Source of the DNA: Dyadobacter sp. 676
Lineage (GTDB): Bacteria; Bacteroidota; Bacteroidia; Cytophagales; Spirosomataceae
Length of the DNA stretch: 64,000 nt
Assembly: GCF_040448675.1 (NCBI RefSeq)
Contig: NZ_CP159289.1
Coordinates: 62,001 to 126,000 of the forward strand
Reading direction: 5' to 3'
Under the pieces are notes generated by a model. That model worked only from the letters and a program-made list of their open reading frames with translations. It did no database searches and had not been told where the DNA came from. The translations under genes were made by a program, and so were the position numbers. Within the stretch, counting starts at the first letter, position 1. The number at the start of each line of letters is the position of its first letter. Below are positions 1-10,668 of the stretch, piece by piece.

Positions 1-2305
1 TCACAAGGCAAGCCCGGAGCTCTTCGTACCACGGTTTTACTCGAATCCTTTGATTTCCAGAAAAACAACATAGTTTCGGTATACTTCGACGAAAAGCATC
101 AAAGACTTTATCTGGGAACCTCCAACAACGGTTTTTTCATTCTTGATTTCCACTTTTTCGAAACGCTGACCGTCGATAGCAACGAACCTGATGCGAATGT
201 ATTCTATTCGCAAATCGCCTTCTCCGACAGCACGATCCTCATTCCGTCTTTCAACGTACTGGGCAAGGACGTCACCGGGCGTACCATTTCGTACAAACTC
301 CCTCCCCTGGTTCATCACATTCCGATGAACATGCAAAGTGTGTTGAAATCCCGTTCCGGTGATATTTGGGTCAGGAAAATGAATATGCTGTACCAATTCG
401 ATGGGAAGAGCAAAAAACTAAAAAACCAATGGAATGCAGGAAGGGAAATATCCCCTATTTATGAAGGCAGGGATGGGCGTATCTGGCTTGGCACACGGTT
501 TGATGGCTTACTATATATTAATCCGGAGGAAAACGAAGCCTCTCTACGAACTTTCTCCCACAAAATCACAGGCATTACTTATATGTTGCAGGAAAATACT
601 GACACCCTCTGGGTCGGCACACGGACCGGCTTGTTCAGAGTCGACCTGAAACGGAAGACCTTTTCCGTGTTGCCTAATACGAGCACCTGTCACATCAAAA
701 GTCTCCACAGTTCGCAGGCGGGAGAACTTTGGATTACAACCGGCAAAAACGGGCTCTTTCTACTTAAAGACGCACAGCTTACCCGGCTTCCCCTGGATAA
801 AAATAAGATATTGCTTAATGCGCATTGCCTGATGGAAGACAGGAACGGCTTTTTGTGGATACCAACCAACAACGGACTGTTTCGCATTTATCGCAAGGAT
901 TTGCTGGATTTCACGGAACACCGGGATAGTACGCGGCTATATTATCATCGCTTCAAAAAACGCGACGGCTTCCGCACCAACGAATTCAACGGCGGTTGCC
1001 AACCCTGCGCGGTGCGCTTGCGCAACGGCTACCTGTCCCTGCCTTCGATTGACGGACTGGTCTTTTTCAGACCCGAACAAACACCGGTAGATGTGCCGGA
1101 CTCGCAAATCTTCATCGACCGGATCGAAGCGGACTCACGGAATATTCCTGTAAATGGTTCAAAAATACAGCTTAACGGCGTCAGCGATATCCAGGTATTC
1201 ATTTCGTCCCCCTACCTCGGCAACTGGGAAAACCAGCAGCTTTTCTACTCGGTATCGAGCGACAGGAGAACTGAAATCAGACAAATATGGCACCCCATTG
1301 AAAACGAACAGCAGTCAGTCCATCTCAATAGCCTGGAATCGGGAACCTACACGCTAAAAATCCGTAAAAATGGTGGGTTTGGAGCAAATTCAGAACGGTT
1401 GGCGACACTTACCCTCGTTATTCCGTATGCGTGGTATGAAACCTGGCCATTCAAAATGCTGGTAGTATCCCTGTTGCTCACGGCTATTTTTATGTACTAC
1501 AAGAACCGCCTCAGAAGAGCCAACCGATTAAACAGGATACTCGAATCCCGTGTGTCGGAAAAGACGCGCAATTTGCAGGAAACAATAAACGTCCTGAAAA
1601 CGTCCGAACAGGAACTCATGAGGCAAACCCGCTTGCAAATGCACCTGATTGCATCCATCAGCCACGATATCCGAAGCCCGCTGCGGTCGATAGAATTCAC
1701 CTCTGCAAAGCTGTCGGGGATAATCGAGAACGGTGACTATACGCTCGCCAAAACATTAGGATCAAGGGTAAACGAATCGTCCAGAAAGATCCTTTCCCTG
1801 TTGGAAAATATGCTCTCATATGCTAAATCTCATGTTTCGGGCGATGTTGTTTCGTATGAGATATTTCCGGCCCGCCCCGCTGATTGGCGAGGTCGCGTAC
1901 ATTTTCATGGAAGCATTCGCGGCCCAGCAGAATCATTTTGAAAACCATGTGCCCGAAACGCTTCGGATCAGGTCCAACAGGCAGTTATTGAAAATCATCC
2001 TGCATAACCTGATTGACAACGCCAACAAATATACTTCCGACGGGATCGTAAGCGTTGGCGGCAGCCAGGAAGGGCCGGCGGTAAGACTGGTGGTATCCGA
2101 CACCGGGCCGGGGCTATCCGGAGACTTGGTGAACTGGATCAACGAAAGCAACGCAGCTTATCCGGAATCCCCGGACGGAGAGCCCCGCATGCACGGCATC
2201 GGGCTGGTCATTATCAAAGAACTTACAGAAATATTAGGGCTCGAAATTTCTGTCAGCTCCGGCCATGGAACAAGGTTCGAAATCCTGATTACCAATATCC
2301 TGTAA
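1..2305 (+). pseudogene. Two-component sensor histidine kinase with beta-propeller sensor (5' part outside window, one frameshift)
   Basis: The frame is open from base 1, so the true start lies upstream. Visible in order are reg_prop-like propeller repeats (motifs such as DGRIWLGT and NGFLWIPTNNGLFR), a Y_Y_Y-like domain, one membrane segment near 1445-1500, a coiled coil, a HisKA box with phospho-acceptor His (SISHDIRSPL, near 1660) and an HATPase domain (N box HNLIDNANKY, G box HGIGLVI). The HATPase part is in another frame. Deleting one C from the CCCC run at 1875-1878 joins the two frames smoothly into a 768-codon reading. No receiver or AraC domain follows, so it is a plain kinase, not a hybrid. 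Such proteins sense periplasmic ligands, often sugars. No partner regulator is in view. Either a pseudogene or a base-calling error. Confidence 0.85.
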
Positions 2306-2413
2306 GCTCACGTCATTTTGGCCATGTGCTGAAACCCATTTTGAACGCGGCAGATAAACACCTGCACTTACAAGCCTCGATTGCCACAATGCTGGGTGGG
2401 CCAGGGCGTTCCT

Positions 2414-2875
2414 TTACCGGTTTCGCAAAACAGTTTCAAACTCCTCAAAAACTGCCCCCCATGTGTAACTGCATTCCGCAAACATAGGTGTGTAAGAGTC
2501 CCAGTCGTCGTGCTGACATGTCAGCAATACTCCCCGGGCGGCCGGGCTTTGTTCGACCTGACCCCTAACCTCGGGGTGTGTTTCCAGCAATTTTTCGTTG
2601 CTTGATTCGAGGAGCCTGAAACCGATGGTCGTCCCGACCCACTCCGAATCACCTTGTACGCAATGCCATTTGACAAATTCGAGAGGCTTTAACTCCAGTA
2701 TCCGCATCTTTTTAAGATAGCTGTCGCCGAAAGGGAAACTTGCGCTCGAATTTAGTACAGCGGCTGCGCTGGCTCCGGGAGTCCACCACGACGATAGCCC
2801 TTCTGAGGTTGTCAGCGCGTCGTAGACTTCTTTCGCAGTTGCGGCGATCAGAAGCGATTGTCGTATGTTCGGCAT
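2414..2875 (-). CDS. SRPBCC (AHSA1/START-like) domain protein
   Basis: A 153-residue protein of normal length for the AHSA1-like SRPBCC family. It opens with a strand resembling the family pattern (IAATAKEVYDALTTSEGLSSWW), which includes the usual SSWW turn, and ends in a long helix (AVFEEFETVLRN). These proteins form a helix-grip cavity for hydrophobic ligands; the ligand is unknown here. It is convergent with the kinase gene and about 110 bases downstream of the SDR gene on the same strand, so the two could be co-transcribed. Function beyond fold is not assignable. Confidence 0.85.
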   Translation of the reverse strand: MPNIRQSLLIAATAKEVYDALTTSEGLSSWWTPGASAAAVLNSSASFPFGDSYLKKMRILELKPLEFVKWHCVQGDSEWVGTTIGFRLLESSNEKLLETHPEVRGQVEQSPAARGVLLTCQHDDWDSYTPMFAECSYTWGAVFEEFETVLRNR

Positions 2876-2985
2876 ATGTTTTCGAAAGCGTATTCCAACA
2901 TTAAAGGCCTCGCCTTCATCGATCTAACTATCCGTATGCACTTCTTCCGCGATACTTCACCTGGCTACCCACCGTCATCCGGCAA

Positions 2986-3729
2986 CTAGCGTCCACCGGT
3001 AACGTCTATAAAAACGCCCGTCGAGAAAGACGATTTTTCTGTCGAAAGCCAGATGATCGCCTCGGCTACTTCCGATGCCAGACCGCCCCGTTTCAGGGGG
3101 ATACTTTCCTTGATCCTGTCGACGCGGCCCGGCTCGCCGCCCGAAACGTGAATGTCGGTATAAATAAATCCCGGCCTGACGGCATTGACGCGAATACCCT
3201 CCTCCGCAACTTCCTTCGCCAGGCCGATCGTAAGCGCATCCAACGCACCTTTTGAAGCCGCATAGTCGATATATTCACCCGGCGCGCCCGTACGGGCCGC
3301 AATGGAAGATACGTTTACGATCGTTCCGCCCGTACCGCCGTTTTTGACCGACATTCTTTTCACAGCCTCGCGTGCACACAGGAACTGCCCGACGATGTTC
3401 GCGGTAAAAACGCGGTTAAGCCGCGCCAGGTCCATTTGTTCCAGGCGCATCTGACGTTCGAGGATACCTGCATTGTTGACGAGTGCCTGCAAATTTCCAA
3501 ATGTACGGTCGGCCTCTTCGAAAAGCCGGATTACATCCGCTTCTTTGGATATATCGGCCTGGACAGCTACCGCGCTGCCTCCTTTTGCAAGAATGTCGGA
3601 CACGACCTTTTCGGCGGCGGATTTATTCTGGTGATAATTAACCACAACGGCAAAGTCGTGATCGGCAGCAAGATACGCCGTGGCCGCTCCTATTCCGCGG
3701 CTTGCACCCGTAACTATCATTGTTCTCAT
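2986..3729 (-). CDS. SDR family NAD(P)-dependent oxidoreductase
   Basis: A classical short-chain dehydrogenase of 247 residues. The cofactor motif TGASRGIG is at 7-14, NNAG at 85-88, a catalytic Ser at 141-142 and Tyr156-x3-Lys160. Similar proteins reduce 3-oxoacyl or sugar substrates (FabG or glucose 1-dehydrogenase-like), but the substrate cannot be read from the sequence. The ATG at 3729 puts the nucleotide-binding strand at the very N terminus, as is usual. Upstream, another ATG at 3856 in a different frame has a strong Shine-Dalgarno (see findings). Divergent from the monooxygenase at 3944. Confidence 0.9.
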   Translation of the reverse strand: MRTMIVTGASRGIGAATAYLAADHDFAVVVNYHQNKSAAEKVVSDILAKGGSAVAVQADISKEADVIRLFEEADRTFGNLQALVNNAGILERQMRLEQMDLARLNRVFTANIVGQFLCAREAVKRMSVKNGGTGGTIVNVSSIAARTGAPGEYIDYAASKGALDALTIGLAKEVAEEGIRVNAVRPGFIYTDIHVSGGEPGRVDRIKESIPLKRGGLASEVAEAIIWLSTEKSSFSTGVFIDVTGGR

Positions 3730-3943
3730 CGCATTGCAAATTTTTAAAATGTGTTTTTAAAACCCTTTTCGGCCAATATACCGGATTGTCTTCGGTTACG
3801 TATCCCTCCGGGGCGCTTTTCACCGGCTGAGTGTCCACAATGGCGCTTTTTTTCATAAGCCCTCCGAAAACTCAGGAACTTTTAAAGCGGAATAATCTTT
3901 CTTATGTTCACCCGACTTCGGGAATAAGAACTGAAAACGCCAC

Positions 3944-4966
3944 GTGAAAAAAATCGGATTTCTATCGTTCGGCCATTGGTCTAACCACCCGGCCTATCAG
4001 GCCAGAACAGCAAGCGACACGCTGCTACAATCCATTGACCTGGCTGTTGCCGCGGAAGAAATCGGTTTAGACGGCGCCTATTTTCGTGTGCATCACTTCG
4101 CGGCTCAGTTGGCGTCGCCATTCCCTTTGCTGGCGGCTATCGGCGCCAAAACAAGCAAAATCGGGATCGGGACGGGTGTGATTGACATGCGTTACGAAAA
4201 TCCGCTGTATATGGTAGAAGATGCCGGCGCTGCGGATTTAATTTCGGAAGGCCGGCTGCAATTGGGAATCAGCAGAGGTTCGCCGGAACAGGTAATCGAC
4301 GGCTGGCGCTACTTTGGGTATGAGCCCGCAGAGGGAGAAACCGATGCAGATATGGGGCGCCGTAAAGCGTTGGAATTTCTGGACAAGCTAAGGGGCGTCG
4401 GATTTGCACAGCCGAATCCGTACCCGATGTTTCCGAACCCGCCGGGTTTACTACGCCTGGAACCCCATTCCGAAGGATTACGGGAACGTATCTGGTGGGG
4501 CGCAGCTTCCAATGCTACCGCCGTTTGGGCAGCCGAAAACGGAATGCATCTTCAAAGCTCCACCCTGAAATACGATGAAAGCGGCAAGCCTTTCCATGTA
4601 CAACAGGCAGAGCAGATCAGGCTGTACAAGGAGGCATGGAAAAAAGCCGGACACGAGCGCGAACCAAGGGTTTCGGTGAGCCGGTCTATTTTTGCATTGG
4701 TAACCGACCAGGACCGCTATCTGTTTGGCCAGGAGGCCAGCAGGAGCGATAAAATCGGGATGATCGAACAGGGCAAACGCGCGATTTTCGGGAGAACCTA
4801 CGCCGCGGAACCGGATCGGCTCATTAAAGAACTCGCACAGGACGAAGCTATCCAGGAAGCGGATACCCTCCTTTTGACTATACCCAACACCCTGGGAGTC
4901 GACTATAATGTCCATGTGCTGTCGTCTATTCTGGAACACGTGGCTCCCGGCCTGGGTTGGCGCTAG
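3944..4966 (+). CDS. LLM-class flavin-dependent oxidoreductase (luciferase-like monooxygenase)
   Basis: A 340-residue TIM-barrel flavin monooxygenase of the bacterial luciferase family. The N-terminal strand MKKIGFLSFGHW, the segment LDGAYFRVHHF and the segment DLISEGRLQLGISRGSP match the family. It would use FMNH2 and oxygen on an unknown substrate. The start is GTG at 3944; the protein N terminus fits the family exactly there and no upstream ATG is in frame. It is transcribed divergently from the SDR gene across about 210 bases, so a shared control region is likely. Confidence 0.88.
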   Translation: MKKIGFLSFGHWSNHPAYQARTASDTLLQSIDLAVAAEEIGLDGAYFRVHHFAAQLASPFPLLAAIGAKTSKIGIGTGVIDMRYENPLYMVEDAGAADLISEGRLQLGISRGSPEQVIDGWRYFGYEPAEGETDADMGRRKALEFLDKLRGVGFAQPNPYPMFPNPPGLLRLEPHSEGLRERIWWGAASNATAVWAAENGMHLQSSTLKYDESGKPFHVQQAEQIRLYKEAWKKAGHEREPRVSVSRSIFALVTDQDRYLFGQEASRSDKIGMIEQGKRAIFGRTYAAEPDRLIKELAQDEAIQEADTLLLTIPNTLGVDYNVHVLSSILEHVAPGLGWR

Positions 4967-5061
4967 CCCGCCGAAAAGGATTGCATCCAGTTCATCGCTG
5001 GTGAAGGTTTGTTCGCTAAAAATCCGGGTTAGAAATGCTATGTTCCACGGTTTGTCCCTGG

Positions 5062-7766
5062 TTAATCGGTTCGCAGGCTTTTAACGGGATTGGCAAGAGC
5101 GGCCTTGACACTCTGGAAACTGATCGTCAAAAGGGCAATGCCTGTCGTCGCCCCGCCGGCCAGCGCAAAATACCACCATTGCAATGTGATCTTGTAAGCA
5201 AAACTCCGAAGCCAGCTGTCCATCAGATACCATGCTACCGGTGAGGCGATCAGGATCGCAATGCCGATCAACTGCAGAAAGTCCCGGGATAGCAATCCGA
5301 TAATGCTGCTCACCGACGCACCTAATACCTTCCGTATACCGATCTCTTTCGTGCGCTGCTCGGCAGAGAACATCACCAGGCCAAGCAAACCCAGGCAGGA
5401 AATGACGATGGCTATGATGGTGAAAGCGGACGAGAGCTTGCCCATTACCTCTTCGCTCCGGTACAGGTCGTGATATTCCTGATCGATAAAATGGTAGTCG
5501 AACGGGTAGTCGGGGTTAAGCTTTTCGTAAACCTCCCGAAGCGCCGCAAGGCCCTCCCTGGTCTGTCCCGCGCCGAGCCGCACCAGGATCACACCAAAAT
5601 ACTCGTACTCCTTCACATCCACGATCACGGGCTTGATCTGCTCGTGAAGCGAGCCGGTGTGATAGTCTTTAAGGACGCCGATAATGTGCCCCTTCTTATT
5701 CCAGGCCGAAATCCATTTTCCTACCGGCTCCTTCATTCCCATTTGCCTGACCGCTTCTTCGTTCACCAGAAAGGCGTCGCTCGAATCGGTTGCATTGGAC
5801 CGGGAGAAATCGCGGCCGGCGGCCAGCCGGAGGTTCATCAGCCTGACGAAATCGAAACCTACCGACGCCGGCTTGAAACCGACGGATGCATTTTTCTCTT
5901 TCCCCTCCCAGTTAATCGCGTCGTTACCGTTGAGCGTATTGGCCACACCGTCGCGCTCGTCCACGACAAATCCCATCGTATGAGGCGTTTCGGTGCTTCG
6001 GTCGACCATTTTTACACCTTGCCTTCCAGAGACCTGTTCTTTAAACAAAGCATATTTATTCTGTTTCGCCAGCTCGCCCTCGATACGGATATACAGCAGG
6101 TTCTCGCGGTCATACCCCAGGTGCCGCTCCTGCACAAACCGGGTCTGGCGGGACACGATCACTGTCGCGATCAGCAGCAACACCGAAAGGCTGAACTGAA
6201 AGACCGTCAGCCCCTTGCGGAACCAGCTGCCCCGGCTGGTAAACCGCATTACGCCCTTAAGAATACGGACCGGCTGAAAAGAAGACAGAAAAAATGCCGG
6301 GTAACTACCTGCCACCAGACCGGTAAAGACGGTCAGTCCCGCCACGACCAGCCAGAAAGATTTTTCCGTGAACGGCAGTGTCAACTGTTTGCCGGTAAAA
6401 TCGTTGAACGCCGGCAATAATATCCACACCGCGGCCATGGTGATTATAAATGCCAGCAAAGCGAGCAACAATGCTTCGCAGTAGAACTGCGTGATCAGTT
6501 CGGCGCGGGCCGAGCCGAGTACCTTTCGCACTCCTACTTCCTTAGCCCTCTTGATCGACCGGGCCGTCGACAGTACCATGAAATTAATGCAGGCGATCAG
6601 GAGAATAAACGCGGCAACGCCCGTAAATATACGAACATACTCTATCCGGCCTCCGGCAGGCTTACCGTCTACGAAGCTGGCATGGAGATATTGGTCGGCC
6701 ATGGGCTGCAATCCAATATAAGTAGCGAGGTTTTTCTCTTGTTTCACCCCGCTTTTGATCACTCTGTTGATCTTCGCCTCTACCAGCCCGGCGTCGGCCC
6801 CCGGCACCAGCTGGACGTACGTTCTGAACTCGGGGGAAGCCCATTCGAGTTTTGATTTTTGCCCTTCCCAATTCAGCAGAAAGTCAAACTGCATCGAGCT
6901 TTCCGGGCCGATGTCCTCAAACACAGAAGTAACCATCAATCCAGCTTGTTTTCGTAACGTAGAGGCTTTCCGATAGCATTCTGTGCCGAACCGAAAAACA
7001 GCATGGCCGTCTTATTGGAAATGGCTATACTTCCAATGTCGGGAAGGGCGGTTTGGGCTACGCCGGCCACGAGCGGATAGCTGAACATCGTAAAAAAAGT
7101 CGCGGCTTGCCCTCGCGCCCTTCAACTTGGCCTTCCGGTCGCCTGCCTGGATCGTTTCGGGATGGCCCCAGGGAAGTTCATAACCTGTCGCATAAAAAAC
7201 GACGCGCTCGACCTCCGGCACCGAGCGAGGCAGGTCTTCCATCAAAAACTCGTCCGACAAGGGTCTCAGCCTCGGGCGGATCGGGGTGCGGTAATTGCCC
7301 GTCAGCACGCCGTTCGCCGACAATGTTTCATAGGCGGTGTAAAGATTACGGCCATTCTCGTGAAAATTGTCGACGGCCCGTTCATCCCTTACCCAAAGAA
7401 AGATAAAAAGGCAACAACTCATCCCAAGGGCCAGGCCCATAATATTGATCAAGCTGAATGCGAAGTGCTTGCCCAGGTTCCGGCCAGCGATTTTGAGATA
7501 GTTTTGGAGCATGGCTAACGAATATAAAACAGGTCGTGAACGATCATGAATGCGGCTTTCGCGCCGGCGTACCAATGGGGGGCATGACCGAGATCACACT
7601 GACTACATAGCGCAGGTCAGCCTCCCCCTTCCCTTTCTCTCTGCACCAGTAATGGTATAATTCATCCAGATCCCCCCTCCACCTCCTCGACGGTTTCGGC
7701 CGGGTGCATGCGGGTAAGCAGAATGCGCGCCCAGGCAGGAGGACCAGATTTTCGATGCCTCTTCAT
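5062..7766 (-). pseudogene. ABC transporter permease, FtsX/MacB-like with N-terminal prefix domain (four indels)
   Basis: Reading from ATG at 7766, the protein begins with a permease-prefix domain (residues include PPAWARILLTRMHP and DLDELYHYW), then MLQNYLKIAGRNLGK and the first membrane helix, an MacB-like periplasmic domain, FtsX helices (ARSIKRAKEVGVRKVLG), a second periplasmic domain and a C-terminal FtsX unit (EQRTKEIGIRKVLGAS). Four indels break it: an extra base in C6 at 7672-7677, in G6 at 7577-7582 and in A7 at 7092-7098, and one base missing near 6936-6941. With these undone the reading is 900 residues with no internal stop, the normal size for this Cytophagales family. The intact portions are well conserved, so decay would have to be very recent. 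No ATPase or PadR regulator is adjacent. Export substrate unknown. Confidence 0.88.
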
Positions 7767-8751
7767 AAATCTTTCCGTTGGCCCGGGTGACGCGCACGCA
7801 TTGTCGGCTGCTATTAGTTTCTATTTTATCGTACAAATGCCTTGCCAAATAGCTAACATATTAAAATTCAGCATATTACAATTTGTCAAAAGAATTAATA
7901 CTGTCCGGTTGCGAACAGTACTTGTCCCTATGCGGACAGCTGCCAGGCCATGGAAATGCGGGCGTCAGCCGATCCGGATTGATGCGGGTCGGTATGCGAT
8001 TGCCGGGATTGTTAACCGATAATGTCCGGCATGTCGATGCCTTCCTTGCCATTATTTCGGGCGGCGCCAAATTCTTCGGCAGGGTTAAAAATCTTGTTAC
8101 CACGTAATTGTCCGATAGCAACCGCATGTCTGTTCACGATCTTGACCAGCACCTTACAATTTTTCAGCTGGCTCCACGCCTGCACTCCGCAGACTTCAAG
8201 GCATCGGAATACAAATTTTCCCAGGTAGGGAACATCACCGGTCCGTCCGCCCCTGGCGCCCGTATGAAATATCTCATGTCCCCCGAAAAAGAAGTTGACA
8301 CCTTTTACATTGATTTCCAAAGCGGCGGTGAGGAACATATTGCCACAAGAGTAAATATGAGCCGCCTTTATCGCTCCTGTTTCCATAACGAATGAGTTTT
8401 TTGCTTTTTATGGAAAAACAAGTATACCCGACCGTTCCGATGCGTATACGCGCCTGTATCCACATGAAGGAACCGCAAGCCGGGTCCGTAAATCCTCATG
8501 ATGACGAAGAATGTAACAGTTCCCTGTGTCGCGAAACAGGCCGGGCGATAATCTATCGGCCCTCCTGGCATAGCCCCGGTTGAAATATCTCCGTGCGGCG
8601 GACGTCGGAGGCAATTTTTCCGGTGCTGGCCGTGTCTTCTCGGAAAAATCCCTGCCGTGCCGCAATGCACCGTCACAGTTGGCATAATTACACCCCGCTT
8701 CGGTTAACCCGATTTTCTAGCTTTGTTTCATCAACAAAACGAGAAAAAAAC
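7767..8751. other. About 1 kb without a recognisable gene
   Basis: This 985-base stretch lies between the divergent permease and RibD-like genes. It must hold both promoters. Several medium frames exist, the longest being a 124-codon minus-strand frame at 8012-8386 and plus-strand frames at 7883-8107 and 8108-8395, but none shows a domain, a signal peptide or a convincing start. It could be a degraded gene with several indels, given how common indels are in this window. Confidence 0.5.
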
Positions 8752-9408
8752 ATGCGAAAAATTATTGTTCCCACCTTCATGACAATGGACGGCGTATTGC
8801 AGGCACCGGGCGGCCCGGAAGAGGACCGTTCTAACGGGTTCGAATGGGGCGGCTGGCAATTCCCTTTCTGGGACGAGCAGATGAATAACAACCCGGGCAA
8901 GATTATGGCGACGTCATTCGACCTGTTGCTCGGCCGTCGGACCTATGAAATATTTGCGGCGCACTGGCCTTATCAGAATGATGCGATCGGCGAAATTTTC
9001 AACCGGATCAATAAATATGTGGTCGCTACAACACCCATCGATATGTCGTGGAAAAATTCGATCCTGATCGACAAAGATATAGTCAATGAGTTGAAAAAAT
9101 TAAAGGAACAGGACGGGCCTGATTTGATGGTATGGGGCAGCAGCCGTTTGATGCAAACCCTGCTCGCCCACCGCCTCGTGGACGTATTGCATACATGGAC
9201 GTATCCGATCACGCTGGGCAAGGGGAAAAAACTCTTTGAAGAAGGTACGCAGGCGCAGCGATGGAAAATGACGGATTCGGAGGTATCGGCGAAAGGCGTA
9301 ATCTTCGCAAGCTATATCCTCGACGGCGAAGTGCAGTGCGGTTCTTTCGCACCACAGGAAGCAAGCGAAGCCGAATTGGCCCGCAGGCAGAAGTGGCAAC
9401 GGGAATAA
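8752..9408 (+). CDS. Dihydrofolate reductase family protein (RibD C-terminal domain)
   Basis: A 218-residue protein of the RibD-C/DHFR-like fold. It opens with MRKIIVPTFMTMDGVLQAPG, carries the LLGRRTYE motif and the nucleotide-binding segment DLMVWGSSRLMQTLL, and ends with the usual VLHTWTYPITLGKGKKLF strand. Members are stand-alone NADPH-type reductases of unknown substrate. The frame extends upstream to 8593, but ATG at 8752 gives the conserved N terminus and follows an A-rich AGAAAAAAAC stretch typical of translation starts in this phylum. Confidence 0.9.
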   Translation: MRKIIVPTFMTMDGVLQAPGGPEEDRSNGFEWGGWQFPFWDEQMNNNPGKIMATSFDLLLGRRTYEIFAAHWPYQNDAIGEIFNRINKYVVATTPIDMSWKNSILIDKDIVNELKKLKEQDGPDLMVWGSSRLMQTLLAHRLVDVLHTWTYPITLGKGKKLFEEGTQAQRWKMTDSEVSAKGVIFASYILDGEVQCGSFAPQEASEAELARRQKWQRE

Positions 9409-9471
9409 ACGGCTGAAAACGTAATGCGAAGGTGCATCGATTTGATATCCGGGACGACTGCCACACGCCGG

Positions 9472-10428
9472 TCAGACCTCCTCCCGCCGGAATATAGAAT
9501 CGATGCCATACCTTAGTTTACGGATTACCTTATCAACGAAGCGCTCGTTGGCCGGATAAATCCTTCTGTACATTTCCTGCAACCGGAGGAAGTATTCTTC
9601 ATTTGCGCCGATGGTTTCGGGGAAATTGAATATGGTGTATTCAGGGTCAAACTTCGAGCGTCCGAACGGGTTTGGTCCTTTGGTATGCGTCGCGTCCTTA
9701 CCGAACCCGACATTGTTTACCAGGCTGTTATCCGGAAACAGGGAGATCCCGTCGGCCTTAAACACCGTCCACCACCATCTGATCGCCCAGGAGCTGATGT
9801 TTTTTCTTTCCATCTGGTCGATGAGCATATCCTTGTATTTGATCGTTCCGTTGAGGTCGAACCTCCTGGCCAGATCCGGGTTTGTTTTCAGCTCTTCATA
9901 GCCTTCGGCCCGGGGGTCGAACTGGCTCCATGCCCTCTTCCAGGTAGCCCAGCCCCATGACGCCGTCAGAGGAAGAAAAAACGCGGACCGCGTTGCAGGG
10001 ACACCAATGGGAAATTGGTAACCGCACACTTGCATTACCTTGTCCTGCTTTTCGTACCTTTCCAGGGCTTCGTTCATGTATTTAAGAAATCCCCTTGCGA
10101 CAATCAGGTCGTCTTCCAGTACGATCACCCTACCGTGTTCGTTCACCTGCCGCGTTACCCCCTCGATGATCGAATTGGCTAATCCCTTGTTTTGCGCCGA
10201 TTCGATAATATGGACCTCCTTACACCATTTCCGGTCCCTGATCAGCCGGCGGACCTCCGTCACCAACCGGCGGTCGTCGTCGGAAGCATCGGCCCTGGGG
10301 CCGTCGGCGTAAATATAGAGGACAGACTCGTCGGCCAGCATGTCGGCAGCCAGTGCTTCCAACGTCCGCTTCGTGTGAGCCGGACGCTTGTATACGAACA
10401 GGAGAATGGGTGCAGGATTGTATTGCAT
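9472..10428 (-). CDS. Glycosyltransferase (GT2-like, GT-A fold)
   Basis: A 318-residue enzyme with a GT-A-like N-terminal half: PAPILLFVYKRPAHTKRTLEAL, then IYADGPR, and the acidic metal or nucleotide motif VLEDDLIVA. The second half has SWGWATWKRAW and WAIRWWW, typical of a family often labelled hemolysin-activation or sugar transferase proteins. It probably adds a sugar to a cell-surface glycan. It is the last gene of the minus-strand exopolysaccharide group, 240 bases from the dehydratase-like gene. Confidence 0.82.
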   Translation of the reverse strand: MQYNPAPILLFVYKRPAHTKRTLEALAADMLADESVLYIYADGPRADASDDDRRLVTEVRRLIRDRKWCKEVHIIESAQNKGLANSIIEGVTRQVNEHGRVIVLEDDLIVARGFLKYMNEALERYEKQDKVMQVCGYQFPIGVPATRSAFFLPLTASWGWATWKRAWSQFDPRAEGYEELKTNPDLARRFDLNGTIKYKDMLIDQMERKNISSWAIRWWWTVFKADGISLFPDNSLVNNVGFGKDATHTKGPNPFGRSKFDPEYTIFNFPETIGANEEYFLRLQEMYRRIYPANERFVDKVIRKLRYGIDSIFRREEV

Positions 10429-10668
10429 TAGTCAGATATATATTGCTGCCAACCGTCGTTTAAGCGCCTGCATTATCCATGCAGTTTTGGCAGCGTGATG
10501 AATCGGGGCACATTGGCGCGGCTGAACCCGCATCCTGAGCGGTATGCGGAAACGACCCGGCGAAGCTAGCAAAAAATATTACTCGTGTCACGCATTTGCC
10601 ACGAACCTGGCAGGTTCCATGGCCCGTTTCGCCGAAAACCGCATATCCCGCGGATATTCGGGGTGGCC

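Noticed and set aside
4968..5061. Minus-strand segment reading NIAFLTRIFSEQTFTSDELDAILFGG downstream of the permease
   Set aside because: It looks protein-like but is short, lacks a start and merges into the antisense of the monooxygenase; too little to call a gene remnant.
5470..6420. 316-codon plus-strand frame
   Set aside because: It is antisense to the conserved FtsX permease gene, has no domain, and reflects GC-rich codon bias.
8012..8386. 124-codon minus-strand frame in the 1-kb gap
   Set aside because: No recognisable motif, no signal peptide and no start context. The opposite strand also has frames of similar length.
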